A DNA stretch of 64,000 nt from CAYZMS01 sp964479625 (GTDB lineage Bacteria > Bacteroidota > Bacteroidia > Chitinophagales > Saprospiraceae): assembly GCA_964479625.1 (NCBI GenBank), contig CAYZMS010000002.1, positions 1 through 64,000 of the forward strand, read 5' to 3'. Below, one piece after another: positions 34,818 through 43,831 of the stretch; within the stretch, counting starts at the first letter, position 1; each line of letters starts with the position of its first letter. A model generated the notes under the pieces. That model worked only from the letters and a program-made list of their open reading frames with translations, ran no database searches and was not told where the DNA came from. Position numbers and translations under genes: made by a program.

Positions 34818-35636
34818 TCAAACAGCCAGGTCGAAGTCGCGCAGGACGTTGTTCAAAGAAACCTTCTTGTCCGTGCTTTCCTTGCGTTGACCGATGATCA
34901 GTGCACAGGCTACCTGGTAGGTCCCGGCTGGAAATTCCTTGGGATACGTTCCGGGGATAACTACCGAGCGCGCTGGTACGCGTCCTTTAAAGGTAACCGG
35001 CTCCTTTCCAGCCACGTCAATGATGCGGGTGCTTTGAGTAAGGACCACATTGGCACCAAGTACGGCTTCCCGCTCCACGTGCACCCCTTCCACGATGATG
35101 GCCCGAGAGCCGATGAAGCAATTATCTTCGATAATGGTAGGCGTCGCTTGTAAGGGTTCTAATACGCCGCCGATACCCACACCTCCACTCAAATGTACAT
35201 GGCGGCCGATCTGGGCGCAACTGCCCACAGTAGCCCAGGTATCGACCATAGTCCCGCTGCCTACCCAGGCACCGATATTGACATAGCTGGGCATCATGAT
35301 GACCCCTTTTTCCAAAAAGGCGCCGTGACGAGCAATAGCGTGCGGTACCACCCGAACACCTTTTTCTGCATAATCTGTCTTCAGGGGAATCTTATCGTGG
35401 AATTCGAAAGGACCCACTTCTACGGTTTCCATTTGCTGGATGGGGAAATACAGGATGACTGCCTTTTTTACCCATTCATATACCTCCCAATCGCCTTCGG
35501 TTGTTGGAGCGGCAACGCGCAATTCTCCCCGGTCAAGGGCTTCAATAACGTTTCTTATGGCTGCCTGGGTAGTAACTTCTTTGAGCTTTGAGCGATCTTC
35601 CCAGGCAATTTCAATGATCTCGCGTAATTGTTCCAT
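34818..35636 (-). CDS. dapD: 2,3,4,5-tetrahydropyridine-2,6-dicarboxylate N-succinyltransferase DapD
   Basis: DapD succinylates tetrahydrodipicolinate in the lysine / meso-diaminopimelate route. The 272-aa length matches that of the classical family (E. coli 274). The left-handed parallel beta-helix made of hexapeptide repeats spans about residues 100-230, with MMPSYVNIGAWVGSGTMVD, then SCAQIGRHVHLSGGVGIGGV and EDNCFIGSRAIIVEGVHVE. The N-terminal helical domain contains AIRNVIEALDRGELRVA. It lies 3 bases upstream of pth in transcription order, so they are likely co-transcribed. DAP serves peptidoglycan, so it fits the wall-related content of the region. Confidence 0.96.
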   Translation of the reverse strand: MEQLREIIEIAWEDRSKLKEVTTQAAIRNVIEALDRGELRVAAPTTEGDWEVYEWVKKAVILYFPIQQMETVEVGPFEFHDKIPLKTDYAEKGVRVVPHAIARHGAFLEKGVIMMPSYVNIGAWVGSGTMVDTWATVGSCAQIGRHVHLSGGVGIGGVLEPLQATPTIIEDNCFIGSRAIIVEGVHVEREAVLGANVVLTQSTRIIDVAGKEPVTFKGRVPARSVVIPGTYPKEFPAGTYQVACALIIGQRKESTDKKVSLNNVLRDFDLAV

Positions 35637-35677
35637 AATAGTCGGGCGTAATTTGGCGGCAAAGATAACAGAAATTC

Positions 35678-37111
35678 CTATTGGAACTCCAGCCGGGCGA
35701 TCCGAAGCCGGCCCCTTCGTTCGCTGGGTACCAGGATCACCTCCGGAGCAACCTGTGTGGCGTCGCGGAAACGCAGGCGCAACTTGAGGTTTTTGGTACT
35801 CAGGATGCTGGTTCGGTCAAAGTTTCCGTCGCTGTAAAGCAGGTATTCGCTCACGGTATTTTCCAGTTTGATCTCATCATTAAATACCAATCGTAGGCTT
35901 CCCGGGGTTCGCAACATAAAATAACTGGAAAACACCCCTCCGTCATCCTGAGAGTATTGCTTTTTGGGTAGCACAGTAGTCCAGTCAAGATCACCATTCG
36001 GATCTACACACAAAGCAAACATATCATTGTAATAGTAGTCCGTAATTGCCCTTGGGAACTGATCGTAGAAGGCCGTACGGGGCACCATGGATTGTACGCC
36101 CCGGCTTAGGTCTTTGGTCTCTTCTCCAAGGATGACCACTCCACCATCCTGGCGCAGCACCAGTTCCTGAATAGAAATTTCCTGAACCCCTTTGTTTTTC
36201 TTTACTTTTTTGCCCTCCATATCGGACAAAAAGTCCAGGGTGAATTCATGAAATTGTAATTGGTGCTCCCCTAGATTTACATCTACATAAAGGGAAAAGT
36301 ACCCCATTGCCCGGGTAGTGGTTTCTTCTCCATACAAACCTCCGGCTGTCAGGTGCCTGTTCCGGTTGTCATATCGTACCCTCAAGTCGAAAGTCAGGTT
36401 CTCCCTCATTAAAATATCGTACCACTTGACGTCGGTACCCTTGTTTAAGACACCATACACCCGGTAATAATGATCCTTTTGATTCGAAGAGAAATTATCC
36501 TGCTCGATCAGCACAAATACCTCTCCGGTATTGCTCAGCTCAACATGATAGACTTCCTGGTGCTCTGAAAAATCTTCAGGTTCGAAAGAGCGTTCCCAAA
36601 GCAGTTCCGAGTTCGTATCGTCAAACACAAGAGCCCGGATAACGCTTTGATTATCGACATAATAAACCAGTATCTTGGAGCGGTCCTCTGAACTTATGAC
36701 CCCAAAATCCGGGGTGAAAAATAAGCTCCCATAATTTTTGACCAAAGTAGAATCGATCAGCCGCGCAGAGGGATCATAGCGATTAACCTTTAGTAGGGTA
36801 TTCCCTTTTTCCCGGTAGTGATAGTATATGGTAAAAGTAGAGTCCGAGTTTTTATTTACGCCCAATACATCGGTATTATTTCGATCAAACTCCAGTTCCC
36901 GCTCCCAGCTGCTGCGCAGGTTATTGTTAAAGGCACGAATGGTATACTGATTCTGGAAGCTGTTGAGCACTAACACGCCTTCTCTAAATTCACCGATCAC
37001 CTCCGTAGATTCTCCATTCCGAACAGAAAACTCATCGGTTACCAGAATATTTTGAGCGTTAACAGCAGTGCTAAGGAGCACCAAACTAAGCGATACCCAT
37101 ATCTTATCCAT
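35678..37111 (-). CDS. Exported protein of unknown function, probable beta-propeller-like
   Basis: I start at ATG 37111, where a signal peptide begins (MDKIWVSLSLVLLSTAVNAQ); the upstream extension to 37171 is not signal-like. The 477-aa protein is periplasmic or surface-exposed, with regularly spaced beta segments such as LRSSWERELEFDRNN, SELLWERSFEPEDF, TDVKWYDILMREN and GDLDWTTVLPKKQYS. The recurrence of a Trp within 'x-W-x' at the end of blades suggests a propeller, but I cannot assign a family. No catalytic motif or sorting domain is seen. It lies 41 bases upstream of dapD in genome order, on the same strand, with no other clue to function. Confidence 0.7.
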   Translation of the reverse strand: MDKIWVSLSLVLLSTAVNAQNILVTDEFSVRNGESTEVIGEFREGVLVLNSFQNQYTIRAFNNNLRSSWERELEFDRNNTDVLGVNKNSDSTFTIYYHYREKGNTLLKVNRYDPSARLIDSTLVKNYGSLFFTPDFGVISSEDRSKILVYYVDNQSVIRALVFDDTNSELLWERSFEPEDFSEHQEVYHVELSNTGEVFVLIEQDNFSSNQKDHYYRVYGVLNKGTDVKWYDILMRENLTFDLRVRYDNRNRHLTAGGLYGEETTTRAMGYFSLYVDVNLGEHQLQFHEFTLDFLSDMEGKKVKKNKGVQEISIQELVLRQDGGVVILGEETKDLSRGVQSMVPRTAFYDQFPRAITDYYYNDMFALCVDPNGDLDWTTVLPKKQYSQDDGGVFSSYFMLRTPGSLRLVFNDEIKLENTVSEYLLYSDGNFDRTSILSTKNLKLRLRFRDATQVAPEVILVPSERRGRLRIARLEFQ

Positions 37112-37304
37112 AAATCCAGTCTTTTCTCTATTAATTTTTTGGAACATTTTCTCTATTATAACTAATTTCAATAGTAATAGGACGTTTTACTGCGGTAGAA
37201 AATTGCCGTTCTGGTGACAACTCAACTTTAATCCTTCCCCATACCTCCAAATTAATAAGGCCCTAAAACCTTGATCATAAGGCGTATCAAAGTAGTTTTG
37301 TTTT

Positions 37305-37333
37305 TTGTTACTCCATGACAATTCTTAGCTTTG
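37305..37333 (+). promoter_or_regulatory. Bacteroidota promoter for trmB
   Basis: TTG (37305-37307) and TAGCTTTG (37326-37333) with an 18-base spacer match the -33/-7 arrangement. The -7 box ends 48 bases before the trmB ATG. Confidence 0.5.
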
Positions 37334-37381
37334 CGCTCTTTTTTTCCAAAGGCAGAATGCATAAAAAGCAGAAAATAAAGC

Positions 37382-38068
37382 ATGAGTCGTCGAAATAAAT
37401 TACAGAAATTCGCCGAATTACTGACACTCCCTAATGTATACGAGAATTTCAATCCGGAGACAACCGGGTTAACAGCGGGCCATGGGGAAGTGGTGGAAAT
37501 CAAGGGCAAATGGAATGAGATCCATTTTCCGGAAGCCCAGCCCCTTACCCTGGAGCTTGCTTGTGGTCGGGGGGAATATAGTCTCGCACTCGCAGAAATG
37601 TACCCAGACCGAAATTTCATAGGAGTGGACATTAAAGGTGCCCGAATCTGGAAGGGTGCCCGTATTGCCCATGAACGGAAACTGGAGAATGTTGCCTTTC
37701 TTAGAACCCGTATTGAGCTGATCGCCCGTTTTTTCCAATTCGATGAGGTGGACCAGATCTGGATTACCTTTCCAGATCCCTTTCCCAAAAAGGAAAACCG
37801 GCGCCTAACCGCCGATCGTTACCTGCACGAGTATCGAAAAATACTTAAACCAGGAGGGCTATTGCATTTAAAAACCGATGATACCGCGCTTTTCGAATTC
37901 AGCCTGGAAACGCTTGAGTCGGAGCATGCCGTCCAAATAGAGACGGTCATCCGAGATATCTACGCCGATCACCTGCCCTTACCTGAGCTGGAAATAAAGA
38001 CTTATTATGAGCTTCAACACCTGCGCAATGGGAAAAAGATCCATTACCTGCGGTGCAGGATGGGCTAA
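37382..38068 (+). CDS. trmB: tRNA (guanine-N7-)-methyltransferase TrmB
   Basis: TrmB methylates G46 of the tRNA variable loop to m7G. The 228-aa protein has the SAM site ELACGRGEYSLALAEMYPDR near residue 58, the GVDIKGARIWKGAR motif near 80, and the catalytic IWITFPDPFPKKENRRLT block near 128, where the Asp-Pro-Phe motif lies. LKPGGLLHLKTDD near 156 is also typical. The start is preceded by a well-formed Bacteroidota promoter. Its stop overlaps that of the convergent aminotransferase by four bases (CTAA). Confidence 0.95.
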   Translation: MSRRNKLQKFAELLTLPNVYENFNPETTGLTAGHGEVVEIKGKWNEIHFPEAQPLTLELACGRGEYSLALAEMYPDRNFIGVDIKGARIWKGARIAHERKLENVAFLRTRIELIARFFQFDEVDQIWITFPDPFPKKENRRLTADRYLHEYRKILKPGGLLHLKTDDTALFEFSLETLESEHAVQIETVIRDIYADHLPLPELEIKTYYELQHLRNGKKIHYLRCRMG

Positions 38069-39255
38069 GTGGATTTACTTATATCCAGAGCTTCGAGCAA
38101 TACCTGGACAGCCCAATTGATTTCCTTTTCCGTGATGGTAAGGGGTGGGGCAATGCGCAACGAGCGATCATTAAAAAGGAACCAATCCGTGATCAGTCCA
38201 GCTTCCAGGCATAACCCGATCACCTTCTGGACGCGCTCGAAAGATTCCAGCTCGAGAGCAAACCACAAGCCTGCAGAACGAAGATCGAGTATATCCGGGT
38301 GTTTTAACTGTTCTCGAAATAGCTTTTCCCGCTCGGGAACCTTGTCAATAAGATCGCCCTTTAATAAAGTTTCCAAAGTGGCCAATCCGGCGGCACAACT
38401 AACGGGATGCCCTCCAAAAGTGGTGATATGCCCCAGCACGGGATCGTGGGTTAAGGTTTGCATGATCGAACGAGAGGCTACAAAGGCGCCGATCGGCATG
38501 CCCCCACCCATGCCCTTCGCCAACAGGAGAATATCGGGAACGATACCATATTGCTCGAAAGCAAACAAACTTCCCGTACGTCCATATCCTGCCTGGATCT
38601 CATCCAGAATGAGCAAGGCTCCCATTTCATCACAGCGCTGTCGCACTTTTTTAAGGTATTCCGCCTGGGGTTTGCGCAGTCCCCATTCCGCTTGGACTGT
38701 TTCCAGGATAACAGCTGCGGTTTTTTCATTAATACGCTCCAGGCACCATTCGCAATTAAAGTCAAGGTGCCGGATACCCGGTAACAGAGGGTAGAAAGCC
38801 TGGGTAAAATCAGTTGGTCGCATCAGACTGGCCGCTCCCTGTGTACTACCGTGATAAGCCCGGGTGGCCGCAATGATCTCGAAGCGACCGGTATAGCGTT
38901 TGGCCAATTTCATTGCCCCTTCAGTGGCCTCTGCTCCTGAGTTGACGAAGTAAACACTATCCAGTTGTTCGGGTAAGTGTTTTGCTAAAAGGGAGGCCAG
39001 TTGTACTTGTGGGCTCAAGACAAATTCTCCGTAAACGAGGGTATGCAGATACCGGTCCAATTGGGCCTGCACAGCCTTGATCACTGCCGGATGCCGATGC
39101 CCCAGGCTGCTCACGCCAATGCCTGCGATCAGATCCAGGTAGGCCTTCCCTGAGCGATCGTATAAATACAAACCCTCCGCCCGTTCAATTTCCAAGCCCA
39201 TGGGGAAAGGGCTGGTCTGTGCAACATGCTGAAGAAAAAGTGCTCGTTGATGCAT
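38065..39255 (-). CDS. Class-III PLP-dependent aminotransferase
   Basis: I start at ATG 39255 (MHQRALFLQHVAQTSPFPMG), which matches the usual family beginning; the frame could extend to 39288. The 396-aa enzyme has YFVNSGAEATEGAMKLAKRY near residue 93 (phosphate and cofactor contacts), the DEIQAGYGRTGSLFAFE block near 211 with the cofactor-contacting Asp, and LLAKGMGGGMPIGAFV near 239 with the PLP-linking Lys. The group includes acetylornithine, GABA and lysine aminotransferases. I cannot resolve the substrate, and no arginine or GABA genes are beside it. It overlaps the trmB stop by four bases and is 96 bases from the cysteine hydrolase gene. Confidence 0.88.
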   Translation of the reverse strand: MHQRALFLQHVAQTSPFPMGLEIERAEGLYLYDRSGKAYLDLIAGIGVSSLGHRHPAVIKAVQAQLDRYLHTLVYGEFVLSPQVQLASLLAKHLPEQLDSVYFVNSGAEATEGAMKLAKRYTGRFEIIAATRAYHGSTQGAASLMRPTDFTQAFYPLLPGIRHLDFNCEWCLERINEKTAAVILETVQAEWGLRKPQAEYLKKVRQRCDEMGALLILDEIQAGYGRTGSLFAFEQYGIVPDILLLAKGMGGGMPIGAFVASRSIMQTLTHDPVLGHITTFGGHPVSCAAGLATLETLLKGDLIDKVPEREKLFREQLKHPDILDLRSAGLWFALELESFERVQKVIGLCLEAGLITDWFLFNDRSLRIAPPLTITEKEINWAVQVLLEALDISKST

Positions 39256-39351
39256 ACCTGCATACCGTGTTAAACATTCGGTACACAAACTTTAGGCCCC
39301 AAGGGAAATACCCCTCTGGGCAAACTAAAACCTGCTTACCAATGGGTTCCC

Positions 39352-39933
39352 TTAAAGGCTTGCGATCAAGGCCATCGCCTTTTCCATATCAATTACTTCT
39401 GCGAATTCGCCTTGTAAACTGGCCAGTGCAGTTTCGTGGATCAGGTCAGCTGAGAAATGCTCCCCTTTAAGGCCTTTTTTATCAAAGGTAGCACAAGCGT
39501 CGGCTACCAAAAAAGTCTTAAACTCTAAGTTACCCGCCATTCGAACAGTGGTAGAGATGCAATGATCGGTTGTCATACCTGCAATGAGCAGCGTATTTAT
39601 CCCGGCTGCCCGGAGAAGTGCTTCAAAATTTGTTCCGATAAATGCACTGTTGACTCGTTTTTCGATCACCTTTTCTTCCGGCAGTGGTTGCACCGCTTCA
39701 TGAAAAGCATTCCCGGGTTTTTCCCGAACCAGTGGTGAAGCTGGATGGATAGAATTGTGCTTGACATGATAAAGCGGCAGGCCTGTCTTACGCCAGGCCT
39801 CCAGAAGGTGACCGGCATTTTCTTCAGCATCGGGATTATTTCTACGGCCGCCCCAATAGTCAACTTCATCGAATCCCTGCTGAATATCGACTAATAGAAG
39901 GGCGGGTAAACTAGGTAGCAACATGAGGTACAA
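39352..39933 (-). CDS. Isochorismatase-fold cysteine hydrolase
   Basis: The 193-aa protein has the cysteine hydrolase triad arrangement: Asp in ALLLVDIQQGFDEVDY near residue 16, a Lys in VIEKRVNSAFIGT near 91 and the nucleophile Cys in AGMTTDHCISTTVRMA near 124. This family includes nicotinamidases, isochorismatases and N-carbamoylsarcosine amidases. The GMTTDHC segment (instead of the nicotinamidase TDYCV) points to the broad 'cysteine hydrolase' group, whose substrate is unknown. A possible alternative start is a Met at codon 4. It lies between the START-like gene (9 bases away) and the aminotransferase. Confidence 0.88.
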   Translation of the reverse strand: MYLMLLPSLPALLLVDIQQGFDEVDYWGGRRNNPDAEENAGHLLEAWRKTGLPLYHVKHNSIHPASPLVREKPGNAFHEAVQPLPEEKVIEKRVNSAFIGTNFEALLRAAGINTLLIAGMTTDHCISTTVRMAGNLEFKTFLVADACATFDKKGLKGEHFSADLIHETALASLQGEFAEVIDMEKAMALIASL

Positions 39934-39942
39934 TTGTCTAAT

Positions 39943-40398
39943 TTATGCAGCTTTCTCAACTGCAGCCTTAATATCTTCCAGATCTTGTTGAAGAGTCTTT
40001 CTGGTTGCCCCCTTCATAAATGATCCCATTAAGGTGGACATAACCTTAGCCCCAAAAGTTTGTGGCTCCCCAAGGAATTCCATCGAAAGCAGGCTGTGCG
40101 CCCCCTGGTCAGTTATTAAAATAGTAGAAAGGTAGACCGCACCGTGGCTTTCCGCTCTGGTTTTGTAATACTTATTTTGCTCCGCTTCTGTTACCCACAT
40201 CGTTTCCTGGGCTGTTTGGCCAAATAGGGTACGAGTCTCTTTCCATTTAAGATCAATCAGGTCAGGCCCCCCACTATCCAATACTTCAACTTTTTCGATT
40301 CCATTGATGATAGAAGGAGCATTTTCAATATCGGTAATAACTGCCCAGATATCCTCTGGCCGGGTATTAATGATTGTTTCCACTTTTAGTTTCATCAT
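39943..40398 (-). CDS. SRPBCC (START/Bet v1-like) domain protein
   Basis: The 151-aa protein is a single SRPBCC domain, a helix-grip fold with a hydrophobic cavity. It begins MMKLKVETIINTRPEDIWAV, which is the usual beta-strand plus 'P-x-x-V/I-W' helix start, and ends with a long C-terminal helix (KTLQQDLEDIKAAVEKAA). The open frame continues upstream to 40509 but runs through a terminator hairpin (40434-40470), so I take ATG 40398 as the start (40395 is equally good). Ligand and role unknown. It lies downstream of the atp operon terminator and 9 bases ahead of the cysteine hydrolase gene. Confidence 0.85.
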   Translation of the reverse strand: MMKLKVETIINTRPEDIWAVITDIENAPSIINGIEKVEVLDSGGPDLIDLKWKETRTLFGQTAQETMWVTEAEQNKYYKTRAESHGAVYLSTILITDQGAHSLLSMEFLGEPQTFGAKVMSTLMGSFMKGATRKTLQQDLEDIKAAVEKAA

Positions 40399-40433
40399 TC
40401 GGGTGTTACAGAGTTTTTCCAATTTAGAAAAAT

Positions 40434-40470
40434 AAAATGGCAGGTGCACCTTTAGCACACCTGCCATTTT
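40434..40470 (-). terminator. Terminator at the end of the ATP synthase operon
   Basis: A 13-bp perfect stem (40434-40446 with 40458-40470) with an 11-base loop, followed in minus-strand reading by TTTTATTTTTC. It lies 42 bases after the atpG stop and separates the operon from the SRPBCC gene. Confidence 0.85.
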
Positions 40471-40511
40471 ACCTTTTGTCTTTGGAAAAAGTCCAACTAT
40501 ATCCTCCACAA

Positions 40512-41435
40512 TTACCCTCCGCTCTCCAGAGCAGCCGCACCACTTACAATTTCCAGGATCTCTGTGGTGATAGCTTCCTGCCGGGCTTTATTGTAACTGA
40601 TCCGCAGATCTTTAAGTAATTCTTTGGCATTTTCGGAGGCTTTATCCATTGCTGTCATTCGAGCGCCATGCTCCGAGGCGTGAGTATCGAGTACAAACTT
40701 CTGAAACTGATTTTTCAAAATACTGGGAACCAGATACTCCAAAAGCTCAGCCTGACCAGGTTCGAAAATATAATTGGCCTTCCCTTTCGACCTCTCTTTG
40801 CTATCTTCATTTATGACATCTTCACTTTCCAGCTTGGCAACGGGTAGGAACTGTTCTACGGTAGGGATTTGAGTGGCCGCATTTTTAAAATTGCTGTAGA
40901 CCACCTGCACCACATCATATTGACCTGTTTTAAAACTATCCATCAACTCCTGAGCTACTGCACCGATATTGTCGGAACTAAGATCGTTGAAAAGGAAAGT
41001 GTGTTTATCGATGATAGTTGTTGTATCAGGGAAGCGCTTTGTAAAATACTCCAGGCCCTTACGACCAATGCAGATCAAATCTAAGGTACCTTTGGCAAGA
41101 TGTTCTGCATAAGCAGTTTCGATCAAGACCCTAGCTGCCTTTGAAATATTACTGTTGAAAGCACCAGCCAAACCACGATTGGAAGTAATAACGACCACCG
41201 CGACCCGTTCGACGGGTCGCTCTACCCCAAAGGTGGTCTCGGCATCTCCCTCCAGATTAGAAAGGATGTTGCGCAACATGGCGTTCAACTTCTCTGCATA
41301 AGGCCGCATCTGAGAAATAGCTTGTTGAGCACGACGTAACTTGGAAGCAGAAACCATTTTCATTGCTTTGGTGATCTGCTCCGTATTTTTAACGGAACTG
41401 ATCCGTTCCCGTACTTCCTTTAGGTTTGCCGCCAT
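40512..41435 (-). CDS. atpG: ATP synthase F1 gamma subunit
   Basis: The central shaft of F1 that rotates within the alpha3-beta3 head. The 307-aa protein begins MAANLKEVRERISSVKNTEQ, the conserved first helix, and ends with MTAMDKASENAKELLKDLRI plus SYNKARQEAITTEILEIVSG, the conserved last helix. VVVITSNRGLAGAFNSNISK near residue 80 is also typical. A small insertion near residues 195-215 (SKERSKGKANYIFEPG) is normal in the phylum. It is last in the operon and is separated from atpA by 116 bases that hold a large stem-loop. Confidence 0.97.
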   Translation of the reverse strand: MAANLKEVRERISSVKNTEQITKAMKMVSASKLRRAQQAISQMRPYAEKLNAMLRNILSNLEGDAETTFGVERPVERVAVVVITSNRGLAGAFNSNISKAARVLIETAYAEHLAKGTLDLICIGRKGLEYFTKRFPDTTTIIDKHTFLFNDLSSDNIGAVAQELMDSFKTGQYDVVQVVYSNFKNAATQIPTVEQFLPVAKLESEDVINEDSKERSKGKANYIFEPGQAELLEYLVPSILKNQFQKFVLDTHASEHGARMTAMDKASENAKELLKDLRISYNKARQEAITTEILEIVSGAAALESGG

Positions 41436-41503
41436 GGAGACAATTTTTATAGAGCGAGGTTATATCAAAAGGAAAATTCCTTCTTTCGAAAATCAAACTA
41501 ATT

Positions 41504-41538
41504 GGGAGTTTAAGAGGCTGATAGCCTCTTAAACTCCC
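41504..41538 (-). other. Intra-operon stem-loop between atpA and atpG
   Basis: A perfect 16-bp stem (41504-41519 with 41523-41538) with a GAT loop. It starts 13 bases after the atpA stop. No U-tract follows on the transcript, so it is not a standard terminator; it may protect the upstream mRNA from 3' exonucleases or attenuate atpG. This reading is inference from structure and position. Confidence 0.7.
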
Positions 41539-41551
41539 TCAAGATATGCCA

Positions 41552-43156
41552 CTATTTATACTGAGAAGATAGTTCTCCAGCCAGTTTTTCCAAAGCTTGA
41601 GTCGCCTCATCGGTCAATTTCCCGGCTTTGAAAGTTTCCAGAACCTCCGGATGACGTTGCTCCAGAGTTGTCAGGAAGATTTGTTCGAACTCCTGCACTT
41701 TGTTTACGGGTACATCCTTCAACAACCCCTTTGTTCCCAGGTAAATAATGGCCACCTGTTTTTCTACAGAAACCGGGGAGTATTGAGGCTGTTTCAGAAC
41801 CTCTACATTTCGCTTTCCTTTTTCAAGCACAGCAGCTGTGGCGGCATCCAGGTCAGAACCAAATTTGGAGAATGCCTCCAGTTCGCGATAGGCTGCCTGG
41901 TCGAGCTTCAACGTACTGGAAACTTTTTTCATCGACTTGATCTGCGCGTTGCCCCCTACCCGGGAAACCGAAATACCTACATTGATCGCGGGGCGAATTC
42001 CCGCATTGAAGAGGTTGGTCTCCAGGAAGATCTGTCCGTCAGTAATCGAAATTACGTTAGTAGGGATGTAGGCAGAAACGTCCCCGGCCTGGGTTTCAAT
42101 GATCGGCAGGGCGGTAAGCGAACCACCTCCCTTTATAATTGATTCCCCATTAGCGTCTTTCGCATTAAGCAGGGATTCAGGCAAGTCGTTCATTTGGCGG
42201 GCGATATCGTCGTTGTTGATGATCTTAGCTGCACGCTCCAATAAGCGAGAGTGCAAATAGAATACATCCCCAGGATAGGCTTCACGCCCGGGAGGACGAC
42301 GCAGCAACAACGACACTTCCCGGTAAGCTACTGCCTGTTTCGATAAATCGTCGTATACGATCAATGCCGGACGGCCTGTATCACGGAAATATTCACCGAT
42401 AGCTGCTCCTGCAAAAGGTGCGTAGAACTGAAGCGGAGCAGAATCAGAAGCGGAAGCCGAAACAATTACAGTGTAATCCATAGCTCCGTTCTCTTCCAGT
42501 GTCCGGGCTACATTAGCCACAGTGGAAGCTCTTTGACCGGAAGCTACGTAGATACAGAAAACCGGCTCGCCCCTGTCATAGAACTCTTTCTGGTTAATGA
42601 TGGTATCGATCGCGATAGCGGATTTTCCCGTTTGGCGATCCCCAATGATTAGCTCGCGTTGTCCACGGCCGATGGGGATCATAGCATCGATCGCCTTGAT
42701 ACCGGTTTGCAGGGGTTCGGATACCGGTTGGCGGTAGATCACCCCCGGGGCTTTACGTTCAAGGGGCATGTTATAAAGCTCTCCCTGAATAGGCCCCTTA
42801 CCATCGATAGGTTCTCCAAGGGGATTCACCACCCGGCCTACAAACCCCTCTCCAACCGAAATAGAAGCAATCTGACCAGTGCGGTGCACCCGGGAACCTT
42901 CTCGGATACCCTCGCCCGACCCCATCAATACCACCCCTACGTTATCTTCTTCCAGGTTTAGCACAAGGGCACGTACCCCGGTTTCGTCAAACTCTACCAA
43001 TTCACCGGCCTGGGCATTATTCAAACCATAGACACGGGCGATCCCGTCACCTGCCTGCAGGACGGTGCCGTACTCTTCCAACTCAGTAGTGCTGTCGAAG
43101 CCGGAAATTTGCTTTTTGAGAATTTCCGAAATTTCTTCAGGTCTTACATCAACCAT
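41552..43156 (-). CDS. atpA: ATP synthase F1 alpha subunit
   Basis: The non-catalytic nucleotide-binding subunit of F1, present three times. The 534-aa protein has the N-terminal VRPEEISEILKKQISGFDST, the Walker A GDRQTGKSAIAIDTIINQKE near residue 170, and the visitor Arg region PAINVGISVSRVGGNAQIKS near 365. The LLRRPPGREAYPGDVFYLHS block is also intact. It starts 68 bases after atpH. The beta subunit gene is not in this operon; in Bacteroidota atpD and atpC usually form a separate locus. Confidence 0.98.
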   Translation of the reverse strand: MVDVRPEEISEILKKQISGFDSTTELEEYGTVLQAGDGIARVYGLNNAQAGELVEFDETGVRALVLNLEEDNVGVVLMGSGEGIREGSRVHRTGQIASISVGEGFVGRVVNPLGEPIDGKGPIQGELYNMPLERKAPGVIYRQPVSEPLQTGIKAIDAMIPIGRGQRELIIGDRQTGKSAIAIDTIINQKEFYDRGEPVFCIYVASGQRASTVANVARTLEENGAMDYTVIVSASASDSAPLQFYAPFAGAAIGEYFRDTGRPALIVYDDLSKQAVAYREVSLLLRRPPGREAYPGDVFYLHSRLLERAAKIINNDDIARQMNDLPESLLNAKDANGESIIKGGGSLTALPIIETQAGDVSAYIPTNVISITDGQIFLETNLFNAGIRPAINVGISVSRVGGNAQIKSMKKVSSTLKLDQAAYRELEAFSKFGSDLDAATAAVLEKGKRNVEVLKQPQYSPVSVEKQVAIIYLGTKGLLKDVPVNKVQEFEQIFLTTLEQRHPEVLETFKAGKLTDEATQALEKLAGELSSQYK

Positions 43157-43224
43157 CTGTGTACAATTTTTGCTGCCGGTGGGCAGGTAAGTCGAATATG
43201 TTTTATCAATCTCTTCTGAAGAAG

Positions 43225-43797
43225 CTATCTGCCCCTTATCAGAGAGGTATAAGTGTTTTCCTTAAATTCTTTTCGAAGATCTTCCAGTTTATGTGCAATA
43301 CTGGCATCATAAACCTGATTCCCAAATTCGAGAATAAACCCGCCGATCAGGCTGGGATCTACCTCGGCAACGATCTCCACATTTTCATAAGCTACCCCGC
43401 TTTGCTCCAACTTTTTCCGGATCTGCTTGAGCAGGTCTTTATTCAATTTAATGGCAGAGGTGACCTTAACCTTGGTCACCTGTTTTAGTTCATCGTATTG
43501 CTTTATAAACTCCTCTGCAATCTGGGGTAAAAGTGCTTCCCGGTTTTTCTTGGTCAATAAAGCCAGGAATTTCATGGTAAGATCCTGATAAGTTCCTTCA
43601 AACAAGTCCTTCAGAATACTGGTCTTTTTATCCTCCTGAATAATGGGGCTTTTCAGGAAGTTGTAAAAATCACGGCTCTCTTTGGTCAACTTGTGAAAGG
43701 AATTTACATCCTCCAGTACCTTATCAAGCACCTTTGTTTCCTGGGCTAAATCCAGTAAAGTTGTTGCGTATCTTCCGGCTACTCTGGTTTCGGACAT
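43225..43797 (-). CDS. atpH: ATP synthase F1 delta subunit
   Basis: The delta subunit joins the F1 head to the peripheral b stalk. The 190-aa protein begins VAGRYATTLLDLAQETKVLD, the conserved N-terminal helix bundle, followed by EDVNSFHKLTKESRDFYNFL and SFHKL/EAL... helices, and ends with the beta-rich KQIRKKLEQSGVAYENVEIV and DPSLIGGFILEFGNQVYDAS. This conserved 'LIGGFILEFGNQVYDASI' ending is specific to the family. It lies between atpF (34 bases) and atpA (68 bases). Confidence 0.96.
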   Translation of the reverse strand: MSETRVAGRYATTLLDLAQETKVLDKVLEDVNSFHKLTKESRDFYNFLKSPIIQEDKKTSILKDLFEGTYQDLTMKFLALLTKKNREALLPQIAEEFIKQYDELKQVTKVKVTSAIKLNKDLLKQIRKKLEQSGVAYENVEIVAEVDPSLIGGFILEFGNQVYDASIAHKLEDLRKEFKENTYTSLIRGR

Positions 43798-43831
43798 AAG
43801 ATCAAAATTTTTCGAAAGGGTTATTCAAGTT

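Noticed and set aside
39262..39345. Possible additional gene or leader between the aminotransferase and cysteine hydrolase
   Set aside because: Only 96 bases, no conserved frame or hairpin.
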